NCBI GenBank assembly: GCA_022771185.1
Contig: JALFCJ010000105.1
Span: 1-32,295, forward strand
Direction: 5' to 3'
Length of the DNA stretch: 32,295 bases
Source: Spirochaetales bacterium
GTDB taxonomy: Bacteria; Spirochaetota; Spirochaetia; Sphaerochaetales; Sphaerochaetaceae
How positions within the stretch are numbered: position 1 is the first letter of the stretch; every line of letters starts with the position of its first letter. The translations under genes and the position numbers were made by a program. Below the pieces are notes generated by a model. It did no database searches and was not told the DNA's origin. It worked only from the letters and a program-made list of their open reading frames with translations. Positions 24,751 through 31,425 of the stretch are shown here, piece after piece.

Positions 24751-25506
24751 TTAATATTCAGTTAGTATCTCAAGGCCATCTTCTGTTATGGCCACAGTAT
24801 GCTCCCAATGGCAGGCAGGAAGCCTATCCAATGTCTTTACAGTCCAGTTGTCTTTCAAAACTTCTACTTTCCAAGTTCCCATATTGATCATCGGTTCAAT
24901 AGCAAAAACCATACCCTTTCTGATTCTTGGATTAGGATTAGCAAGAGAAACATAGTTTGGAACTTCTGGCTCCTCATGAATATCAAGTCCTACTCCATGA
25001 CCACAGTAATCTTTGACAACACCATACTTGAACTTTCTGCAGTGAGAAGATACAGCCTGAGCAATGTCTTGAATCCTGGCATTTGGCTTGGATGCAGCTT
25101 CAATTCCTAAATATAGAGATTTTCTAGTCTCTACATTCAGCTGATGAACTTTATCTGAAACTGTACCAATTTCATAAGAGTGAGTGCTGTCTGAAATATA
25201 TCCATCTAAGTCAAGACATACATCGAGAGAGATTATATCACCCTTTTTGAGTATTTCTTTCTTACTAGGAATACCATGAATAACAGTATCGTTTACACTG
25301 GTACATGTAACATTTGGATAACCGAAATATCCTTTACAAGGTCCCTTGGCATGGTGTTTTTTCATAAAGGATTCGCAAAGTTTATCAATATCGTAAGTAG
25401 ATATTCCCTCAACAATTTGAGGTCCTACTTCATCAAACATATCAGACAATAAATGACATGAGGACCTTATCTTCGATATCTGATAATCGTCTTTTAATTG
25501 AATCAT
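24751..25506 (-). CDS. map: Type I methionine aminopeptidase
   Basis: Map removes the initiator methionine from new proteins in the cytoplasm. The 251-residue product has the expected residues in order: H77 (VIHGIP), metal ligands D95, D106, H170 (CGHGVG), E204 (IEPM) and E235 (WEHT), plus the substrate-side H177. It has no zinc-finger extension, so it is the plain bacterial type. Its ATG overlaps the nusB stop by 4 nt (ATGA), with AGGA 6 nt upstream. It is 14 nt from the next gene, a phosphoribosyltransferase, so it lies within an operon. Confidence 0.97.
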   Translation of the reverse strand: MIQLKDDYQISKIRSSCHLLSDMFDEVGPQIVEGISTYDIDKLCESFMKKHHAKGPCKGYFGYPNVTCTSVNDTVIHGIPSKKEILKKGDIISLDVCLDLDGYISDSTHSYEIGTVSDKVHQLNVETRKSLYLGIEAASKPNARIQDIAQAVSSHCRKFKYGVVKDYCGHGVGLDIHEEPEVPNYVSLANPNPRIRKGMVFAIEPMINMGTWKVEVLKDNWTVKTLDRLPACHWEHTVAITEDGLEILTEY

Positions 25507-25934
25507 CTGTTTTCCTTGGAATATGTATCCAAAATGCCGTTGATAAACTTGAAAGAAACATCGTTACTTAGTTCCTGAGATAGCTTTACAGCTTCATCGA
25601 TTACGATGGTAGGATGTGTTTCTTTATCATAAAGAAGCTGGAAGAATGAAATACGAAGAATATTTCTATCTACTCCATCTATTTTGTCAATTGGCCTGTT
25701 TTTTGAGTACTTGGAAATAATTGAATCAATTTCATCCAAATGTTCCAAAGTCCCGGTAATCAAGAAAGAGGCATAGACTTTAGTATCTTCTGTAAGCGTT
25801 TTTTCCTCTTCTTCTGAAACCCCCTGAAACAAGTCCCAATCTCCCGTTGGAGGGAGATTGGAATTAAAGTCAAGGGAATATAATGTATCTGTTGCAAGTT
25901 CTCTTGCTTTGTGTCTTTCTGTTCTGATTCCCAT
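25503..25934 (-). CDS. nusB: Transcription antitermination factor NusB
   Basis: NusB with NusE (S10) binds boxA RNA and supports rRNA antitermination. The 143-residue product has the N-terminal ERHKARELATDTLYSLDF helix, the central VDRNILRISFFQLLYD block, HPTIVIDEAVKLSQEL and the end FINGILDTY, all typical. An AGGA lies about 4 nt before the ATG. It starts 6 nt after the parvulin-like gene stop and overlaps map by 4 nt. No ribE/ribH genes, the usual partners elsewhere, are nearby. Confidence 0.94.
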   Translation of the reverse strand: MGIRTERHKARELATDTLYSLDFNSNLPPTGDWDLFQGVSEEEEKTLTEDTKVYASFLITGTLEHLDEIDSIISKYSKNRPIDKIDGVDRNILRISFFQLLYDKETHPTIVIDEAVKLSQELSNDVSFKFINGILDTYSKENR

Positions 25935-25940
25935 ATTTTC

Positions 25941-26957
25941 CTACTTGAGAATAATATTAATCTTTGCCTGATTTCTCAGATCTGCAAGAAGTTCATTATA
26001 TGCATTCAAGAATGCATACTGACTGTTCTGATACAAGAGTCCCTGTCTGATATACTCTCTGACTGTTATTCCATACTCTTCAATTGTATCATCAAGACTA
26101 AGAACAGTAGGATTAGCATGTACTGTACACTTAACAATTGCATAGAGATATGGAGTCTCAAATACGCCTTCGATATCTCCGGCATCCATAAGCATAACAG
26201 ACTCGACAAATTCATTACCCATGTTTGTTCTTGTAGTTGATGTGTCAGCCATAAAGCCCCAGTCTCCGCCAACTGAAAGGGATGCTGTATCTTCCGTATA
26301 AAGCTGAACACCTTTCTCAAAAGAGATCTTTCCACTCTTTATATCGTTGTAACAAGACTGAAGAGTAGCAAGTTTCTGACTGTCAGTGGAGCTGTCACCA
26401 GTCTTTTCCATAGCAATAAGGCTTAATCTTACACGCTCAGGAAGAGTGAAATTAGAAGAATTCTGTCTGTACCAAGTCTTAATCTCTTTCTCTGTTGGCT
26501 CAGCAACATTGTTGAGAACATCAGCTTTTGCACCGCTTACATAGATCTGAGTAAGGTACTGAAGTTTGAGATAACTCTTGTATTCGTCAACTGTGCCATA
26601 ACTTTCAGAGACAACAGCTTCAAACTCTTCATCAGTAAGAGTTCTTCCCACCTGTGACTCTACGGATGCCTTCTGCTGAGCATAGAGCTGTTCAACGTCA
26701 CTATCAGAGACAGTGTATCCATCTCTTGCTGCACCCTGTTCAATAAGAATCTCATCAATAAGTGAATTCAAAACATCAATCTGCTGAACACTGACGCCAT
26801 TACTTGTATAAAACTCAACCTCTTTGTTAAGTTGATCCATAGTAATGACTTTATTCTTTGTAAGATTGACAGTAGCTGCAGGAGAAGAAATCGTTGCAGC
26901 AGATAGTGTCATCATAACAACAAGTAGAATACAAATAACTGACAAAGTCTTTTTCAT
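25941..26957 (-). CDS. Periplasmic SurA/PpiC-like peptidyl-prolyl isomerase or foldase
   Basis: The 338-residue product has a signal peptide (MKKTLSVICILLVVMMTLSAA, probable cleavage near residue 21) and a SurA N-terminal-like helical chaperone part at about residues 30-155 (LNSLIDEILIEQGAARDG, then the Y-x-x-Q-style helices). A parvulin-like rotamase region follows near 160-290: ERVRLSLIAME, GGDWGFMADTS and AGDIEGVFETPYLYAIVKC. The parvulin active-site pattern is only partly conserved, so a mainly chaperone role is possible. It presumably helps secreted and outer-membrane proteins. It begins 4 nt after the flavodoxin-fold gene, with a poorly placed ribosome site, suggesting coupling. Confidence 0.85.
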   Translation of the reverse strand: MKKTLSVICILLVVMMTLSAATISSPAATVNLTKNKVITMDQLNKEVEFYTSNGVSVQQIDVLNSLIDEILIEQGAARDGYTVSDSDVEQLYAQQKASVESQVGRTLTDEEFEAVVSESYGTVDEYKSYLKLQYLTQIYVSGAKADVLNNVAEPTEKEIKTWYRQNSSNFTLPERVRLSLIAMEKTGDSSTDSQKLATLQSCYNDIKSGKISFEKGVQLYTEDTASLSVGGDWGFMADTSTTRTNMGNEFVESVMLMDAGDIEGVFETPYLYAIVKCTVHANPTVLSLDDTIEEYGITVREYIRQGLLYQNSQYAFLNAYNELLADLRNQAKINIILK

Positions 26958-26961
26958 ATAT

Positions 26962-27384
26962 TCAATAATTCCTTTCGATATTTAATCTTGAGGCAAATGC
27001 CTTGGCTTCGCCTGGTTTTTTTATAAATTCACTGGTCTTAAGGATAATTCCTTCTGACTCTACTACTCTCATTAAAGTGGCCATAGTGGCATTCTTTCTT
27101 ATGCCGCCGACCAATACCGTTGCAGCTCTCTTACCTGAAACAGCACCGGCATTCTCCAAGAATTTCTTTAATGAAGGTGTAACATTTTTCCCGAAAGAAG
27201 AAAGCGGTTCTGCAATAAAAATAAGATAGTCGTAAAGTGTTAGCCGTTTGTCTGTATCGACAGAAACATTCAGGATATCTGACTGAGTACCATTTTGTTC
27301 CAATCCCTGGGCACAACTAGCTGCAATCTTTTTTAAATTTTCAGAGTCATTGCCTTTAGGACAAATTATTAAACAAACTTTCAT
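26962..27384 (-). CDS. Flavodoxin-fold protein of unknown role
   Basis: The 140-residue product is not a named family. It starts MKVCLIICPKGN, has YDYLIFIAEPLSS near residues 50-63 and KKFLENAGAVSGKRAATVLVGG near 78-98, which follow the order of flavodoxin-like NAD(P)H-oxidoreductase folds (first strand, phosphate loop, third strand, fourth strand with a GG). The phosphate-binding TxTGNT loop of true flavodoxins is absent, so FMN binding is doubtful. A GAGG lies 5 nt before the ATG and abuts the secG terminator T-run directly. It is followed after 4 nt by the parvulin-like foldase. Confidence 0.65.
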   Translation of the reverse strand: MKVCLIICPKGNDSENLKKIAASCAQGLEQNGTQSDILNVSVDTDKRLTLYDYLIFIAEPLSSFGKNVTPSLKKFLENAGAVSGKRAATVLVGGIRKNATMATLMRVVESEGIILKTSEFIKKPGEAKAFASRLNIERNY

Positions 27385-27394
27385 TATATCCTCT

Positions 27395-27433
27395 AAAAAA
27401 AAGTTAAACCGACCCCCGTGAAAGAGGATCGGT
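27395..27433 (-). terminator. Intrinsic terminator between secG and the flavodoxin-fold gene
   Basis: On the minus strand ACCGATCCTC and GGGGGTCGGT form a 10-bp stem (two G-U pairs) with a TTTCAC loop, then TTAAC and eight T. It starts 13 nt after the secG stop. The ribosome site of the next gene begins at the very next base. Confidence 0.88.
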
Positions 27434-27446
27434 CATAGTAAGTTCC

Positions 27447-27770
27447 TTAGTTGGATGCTGCCTGATCGTCAAGCCAAGTAGTACCTTCTACACTAGTTGT
27501 CTGAGTCTTCTTGATCATAGACTGAATTTCATCATCAGAAGACTTGTTGACCAGAGCCACTACAAGAGAAAGCACCATGAAAATAATGGCAAGCACTGTT
27601 GTAGCTTTAGTTATGAAACTTGAACTTCCAGAACCAAAAGCTGAATCTGAGTTGCCACCGAAGATGCCGCCCAGTCCGACACTATTCTGTCCCTGGATTG
27701 TAATCAGGAATAACAGAAGAAGTGCCACAATACAGAATACAACGAGAAGGATAATTCCTAAAACACCCAT
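27447..27770 (-). CDS. secG: Protein-export membrane protein SecG
   Basis: SecG is the small accessory subunit of the SecYEG translocon in the inner membrane. The 107-residue product has two membrane helices (about residues 2-24 and 57-73) separated by the conserved GLGGIFGGNSDSAFGS loop with ITIQGQ before it, then a polar tail. It lies 21 nt after the pgk-tpi stop, matching the common tpi-secG order. The GAGG is 11 nt before the ATG, a rather long spacing. A strong terminator follows. Confidence 0.95.
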   Translation of the reverse strand: MGVLGIILLVVFCIVALLLLFLITIQGQNSVGLGGIFGGNSDSAFGSGSSSFITKATTVLAIIFMVLSLVVALVNKSSDDEIQSMIKKTQTTSVEGTTWLDDQAASN

Positions 27771-27791
27771 TTTTTTACTAACCTCTATAAA

Positions 27792-29732
27792 TTACTTGTT
27801 AAAAGCAATGATAGGAAGGAACTTCTCTACAGAGAGTGAAGCACCGCCAACGAGAGCGCCGTCGATATTTTCCTTAGCCATCAATGCCTTTACATTCTCA
27901 GCCTTAACAGAACCACCATACTGTATTATGAGCTTTTCTGCAACATCTTTTGAGTACAAACGAGCAACAGTTTCACGAATAAAAGCATGTGCGTTGTCTG
28001 CATCCTCCGGAGTAGCTGTCTTTCCTGTGCCAATTGCCCATACAGGCTCATAAGCGATAGTGACCTTTGCCATCTCTTCTGGCTTTACACCCTTGAGTCC
28101 GACTTCAAGCTGAGCAGTAAGAACTTCTTCAAGCTTTCCGCCTTCTCTCTCTTCGAGTGTTTCACCGACACAAAGATCAACGTCCATACCACACTCGAGA
28201 GCAAGAAGAACCTTACCATTGATGATCTCGTTTGTTTCACCATAGTACTGTCTTCTTTCACTATGACCAAGAATAACTGTGTTAACACCAAGATCCTGAA
28301 GCATAAGAGGAGAAACTTCACCTGTGTAAGCGCCAGACTTGTGATCAGCCATGTTTTCTGCAGCAACAATGATTGGGCTACCTTTTACAGCTTCAACTAC
28401 ACTAGGAAGATCAACAAATGGGCATGCGATCATACACTTGCAGTCTGCACCACTTTCTTTGTAAGCATCAGCAAGTTCTTTTGCATACTTCTTTGCTTCG
28501 CTTGGAACAAGATTCATCTTCCAGTTACCAGCGATATATGGTCTTCTCTTCTCTGTCTTCTCGAGAGCCTTGATACCTGGAAGAACCTTTCCTTCCAAGA
28601 ATTCAAGAGAAGCACCACCACCAGTTGATACGTGAGAAATCTGTGAAGCAAGACCAAACTTATTGATAGCTGCAACACTGTCACCACCACCGACGACAGA
28701 AACAGCGTTACTATCAGCAAGAGCCTTTGCAACAGCTTCTGTACCCTTTGCAAATGCAGCGAATTCGAATACGCCCATTGGTCCGTTCCAAACAACGTTC
28801 TTAGCTTTCTTCATCTCTTCAACAATTGCAGCAACAGTCTTTGGACCGATATCGAGACCCATAAGTCCCTCTGGGATATCAACACTGTCAACAGCAACAG
28901 GAGTAGCATTTTCATCAAACTTGTCAGCACAGACATGGTCTAACGGAAGAATAACCTTTACACCCTTCTTCTCTGCAGCTGCCAAGAATGCCTTTGCTGT
29001 TTCCTGATAATCATCTTCAACAAGGCTTGTTCCTACGCTGTGGCCAAGAACCTTAAGGAATGTATAAGCCATACCTCCGCCGATTACGATAGTATCACAA
29101 GTCTTTACTAGAGACTCCAAGACACTGATCTTAGAAGAAACCTTAGATCCACCGATGACAGCAACGAATGGATGCTCCGGATTCTCCAAAAGTGGAGCCA
29201 TGAATTTGACTTCCTTCTCAATAAGGAAACCAGCAAAAGCAGGAAGATAGTGTGCAACGCCTTCTGTTGAAGCATGAGCTCTGTGAGCTGTACCGAAAGC
29301 ATCGTTGACATACAAGTCACCGTAGCTGGCGAGTTCTTTAGCATATGCTTCGCCGTTCTTTTCTTCATCTGGGTAGAATCTTACGTTCTCGAGAAGAAGA
29401 ACTTCACCTGGCTTGAGAGCCTCGACTTCCTTCTTTACTTCTTCTCCGATTACATCTGGAGCAAGCTTGACTGGTTTTCCAAGGAGCTTCTCAAACTCTG
29501 CTCTGATAGGAGCCATTGAGAAATCCATATTCTTCTGTCCCTTTGGTCTGCCATAGTGAGACATAACAACAAGAGAAGCACCATTATCAAGGATATAGTT
29601 GATTGTAGGAAGAGCAGCCTTGATTCTTGTGGCATCAGTAACAACACCATTCTTTACTGGAACGTTGAAATCAACTCTGATAAGTACTCTCTTACCTTTA
29701 AGATCAGCTTCTTTAACTGTGTTTAATACCAT
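27792..29732 (-). CDS. pgk-tpiA: Phosphoglycerate kinase / triosephosphate isomerase fusion
   Basis: One uninterrupted 646-residue frame encodes two glycolytic enzymes. Residues 1-395 are Pgk, with RVLIRVDFNVPVKNG, the substrate-site SHYGRP block, the GGGMAYTF and VGGGDSVAA loops and the C-terminal STGGGASLEFLEGK. Residues 396-646 are Tpi, with AGNWKMN (N403, K405), the LGHSERR histidine (H490), the catalytic-loop glutamate in AYEPVWAIGTG (E562) and YGGSVK and GALVGGASL. The join at about LEKTEKRRPY has no stop, start or frameshift, so no separate Tpi is expected. Thermotoga has a comparable fused enzyme, though with a frameshift element. All catalytic residues are present. The gene follows gap and precedes secG. 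The ribosome site AAGG is 8 nt before the ATG and sits just after a terminator. Confidence 0.95.
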   Translation of the reverse strand: MVLNTVKEADLKGKRVLIRVDFNVPVKNGVVTDATRIKAALPTINYILDNGASLVVMSHYGRPKGQKNMDFSMAPIRAEFEKLLGKPVKLAPDVIGEEVKKEVEALKPGEVLLLENVRFYPDEEKNGEAYAKELASYGDLYVNDAFGTAHRAHASTEGVAHYLPAFAGFLIEKEVKFMAPLLENPEHPFVAVIGGSKVSSKISVLESLVKTCDTIVIGGGMAYTFLKVLGHSVGTSLVEDDYQETAKAFLAAAEKKGVKVILPLDHVCADKFDENATPVAVDSVDIPEGLMGLDIGPKTVAAIVEEMKKAKNVVWNGPMGVFEFAAFAKGTEAVAKALADSNAVSVVGGGDSVAAINKFGLASQISHVSTGGGASLEFLEGKVLPGIKALEKTEKRRPYIAGNWKMNLVPSEAKKYAKELADAYKESGADCKCMIACPFVDLPSVVEAVKGSPIIVAAENMADHKSGAYTGEVSPLMLQDLGVNTVILGHSERRQYYGETNEIINGKVLLALECGMDVDLCVGETLEEREGGKLEEVLTAQLEVGLKGVKPEEMAKVTIAYEPVWAIGTGKTATPEDADNAHAFIRETVARLYSKDVAEKLIIQYGGSVKAENVKALMAKENIDGALVGGASLSVEKFLPIIAFNK

Positions 29733-29750
29733 AATATATACCTTTTTGAG

Positions 29751-29774
29751 AAAAAAAGGCCTGCTGAGCAGGCC
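29751..29774 (-). terminator. Intrinsic terminator between gap and pgk-tpi
   Basis: On the minus strand GGCCTGC-TCA-GCAGGCC gives a 7-bp stem followed directly by seven T. It lies 25 nt after the gap stop. Only CTC separates the T-run from the purine-rich ribosome site of pgk-tpi. A shorter TTCGA/TCGAA inverted repeat precedes it. Confidence 0.9.
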
Positions 29775-29799
29775 CTTCGATCAAGTCGAACGACCAGAA

Positions 29800-30807
29800 T
29801 CAGCCGTTGACCTTCTTCATGTGAGCAATAAGGTCGAGAACCTTGTTTGAGTAACCGATCTCGTTGTCATACCAAGATACAACCTTTACGAATGTATCTG
29901 TGAGTGCGATACCAGCCTTAGCATCGAAGATAGATGTTCTTGTATCACCGAGGAAGTCGGAAGAAACAACTGCATCTTCTGTGTATCCGAGGATACCCTT
30001 GAGCTCGCCTTCACTTGCCTTCTTCATTGCAGCACAGATCTCTGCATATGTAGCTGGCTTAGCAAGGTTAACTGTGAGGTCAACAACAGAAACGTCAAGA
30101 GTAGGAACTCTCATTGACATACCTGTGAGCTTACCATTGAGAGAAGGAATAACCTTACCAACAGCCTTAGCAGCACCTGTTGAAGATGGGATGATGTTGC
30201 CGGAAGCTGCTCTACCACCTCTCCAGTCCTTCATGCTTGGTCCGTCAACTGTCTTCTGTGTAGCTGTTGTTGAGTGAACAGTTGTCATAAGACCATCAAC
30301 GATTCCGAAGTTGTCGTTAAGAACCTTAGCGACAGGAGCGAGACAGTTAGTTGTACAAGAAGCGTTAGAAACAAACTGAGTTCCCTTAACATATGTGTTT
30401 TCGTTGACACCGCAGACGAACATTGGTGTGTCATCCTTTGAAGGAGCTGACATAACGACATACTTAGCACCAGCATTGATATGAGCCTGAGCCTTCTCCT
30501 TTGTGAGGAAGAGACCTGTTGATTCTACAACATACTCAGCTTCAACTGCATCCCAAGCGAGTTCGTTAGGATCCTTGCATGCTGTAACTCTGATGTGCTT
30601 ACCATTGACGATAAGTTCAGACTTTTCTGTATCTGCTTCAATTGTTCCCTCGAACTGGCCATGCATTGTGTCATACTTGAGCATATATGCAAGATAATCT
30701 ACTGGGCAGAGGTCGTTGATTCCAACAATCTCAACATCTGGGCGGTTCATTGCAGCGCGGAAGACAAAACGTCCGATTCTTCCAAAACCATTAATACCAA
30801 CTTTCAT
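29800..30807 (-). CDS. gap: Glyceraldehyde-3-phosphate dehydrogenase, type I
   Basis: Gap oxidises glyceraldehyde-3-phosphate to 1,3-bisphosphoglycerate with NAD. The 335-residue product begins MKVGINGFGRIGRFVFRAA, has the active-site ASCTTNCLAP (C151) and the supporting histidine in TTVHS (H178), RRAASGNIIPSSTGAAKAVG and the end WYDNEIGYSNKVLDLI. The open frame extends upstream to 30936, but the ATG at 30807 with AGGAG 7 nt upstream gives the family start. It is followed by a terminator and then the pgk-tpi fusion, so it is transcribed as the first gene of the glycolytic set. Confidence 0.98.
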   Translation of the reverse strand: MKVGINGFGRIGRFVFRAAMNRPDVEIVGINDLCPVDYLAYMLKYDTMHGQFEGTIEADTEKSELIVNGKHIRVTACKDPNELAWDAVEAEYVVESTGLFLTKEKAQAHINAGAKYVVMSAPSKDDTPMFVCGVNENTYVKGTQFVSNASCTTNCLAPVAKVLNDNFGIVDGLMTTVHSTTATQKTVDGPSMKDWRGGRAASGNIIPSSTGAAKAVGKVIPSLNGKLTGMSMRVPTLDVSVVDLTVNLAKPATYAEICAAMKKASEGELKGILGYTEDAVVSSDFLGDTRTSIFDAKAGIALTDTFVKVVSWYDNEIGYSNKVLDLIAHMKKVNG

Positions 30808-30907
30808 GTTAATTCTCCTTATACATGACGACATCAAATTAGATAACAATTTATCCGAATATGCGACTTTTCTATTACCACATTTATTCTCTTTAATCAA
30901 TACAGTG

Positions 30908-30936
30908 AATATAACTATCCTAAAAAGAAAAGACAA
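30908..30936 (-). promoter_or_regulatory. Candidate gap promoter with about 90-nt leader
   Basis: On the minus strand TTGTCT (30936-30931) and TATATT (30913-30908) are separated by 17 nt. The predicted start is near 30901, leaving a leader of about 93 nt. A second weaker pair, TTGATT-17-TAATAG, lies just downstream and could give a shorter transcript. Confidence 0.45.
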
Positions 30937-30958
30937 ATTCCATATTTTCTTAAACCGA

Positions 30959-31423
30959 TTAACTTTTTAGGGACAGTTTAGTTAACACTTCTTCCTGTTC
31001 TTTAAGCATTTCCTCTTTTTCAAAGTCATTTGTCTTGTGATCCAAGCCTCTGAGATGAAGTATTCCATGCAACAGGAGTCTAGAGAGTTCTTCCTCCTCT
31101 CCTACTCCAAACTCTTCTGCATTTCTTCTCATGGTATCCAGGGATATGAAGATATCGCCCATTTCTTCGTTGTTAAGAAAATCCATATCTTCTTCATCAA
31201 AAGATATAGGGAAAGACGGAGCATCGTCCAGCCGGAATGTGAGGATATCTGTGGGGGCATCTATCTCCCTATATTCTCTGTTTAATTCCTGAATTTCGTC
31301 ATCAGTAACAAATGTTACGGAGAAATCTCTCTTTTCTCCATAGTAAGATACTATTTTTTTAAGAATTGCTCTGACGATTTTTAAATCAACTTTTTCTTCT
31401 GTTTCGTTTTCTACGTAATACAT
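30959..31423 (-). CDS. ybeY: Endoribonuclease YbeY
   Basis: YbeY is a metal-dependent single-strand RNase used in 16S rRNA maturation and ribosome quality control. The 154-residue product has the zinc motif HGILHLRGLDH (H119, H123, H129), the upstream TDILTFRL block and GDIFISLDT. Length is typical. It begins 2 nt after the stop of the HD hydrolase gene, with AAGGA 6 nt before the ATG, matching the frequent order YqfF/PgpH-YbeY in other bacteria. No terminator is evident after it. Confidence 0.96.
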   Translation of the reverse strand: MYYVENETEEKVDLKIVRAILKKIVSYYGEKRDFSVTFVTDDEIQELNREYREIDAPTDILTFRLDDAPSFPISFDEEDMDFLNNEEMGDIFISLDTMRRNAEEFGVGEEEELSRLLLHGILHLRGLDHKTNDFEKEEMLKEQEEVLTKLSLKS

Positions 31424-31425
31424 TC

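Noticed and set aside
30808..30958. Possible riboswitch in the gap leader
   Set aside because: About 93 nt of leader are AT-rich with no strong paired elements visible to me; no known motif recognised.
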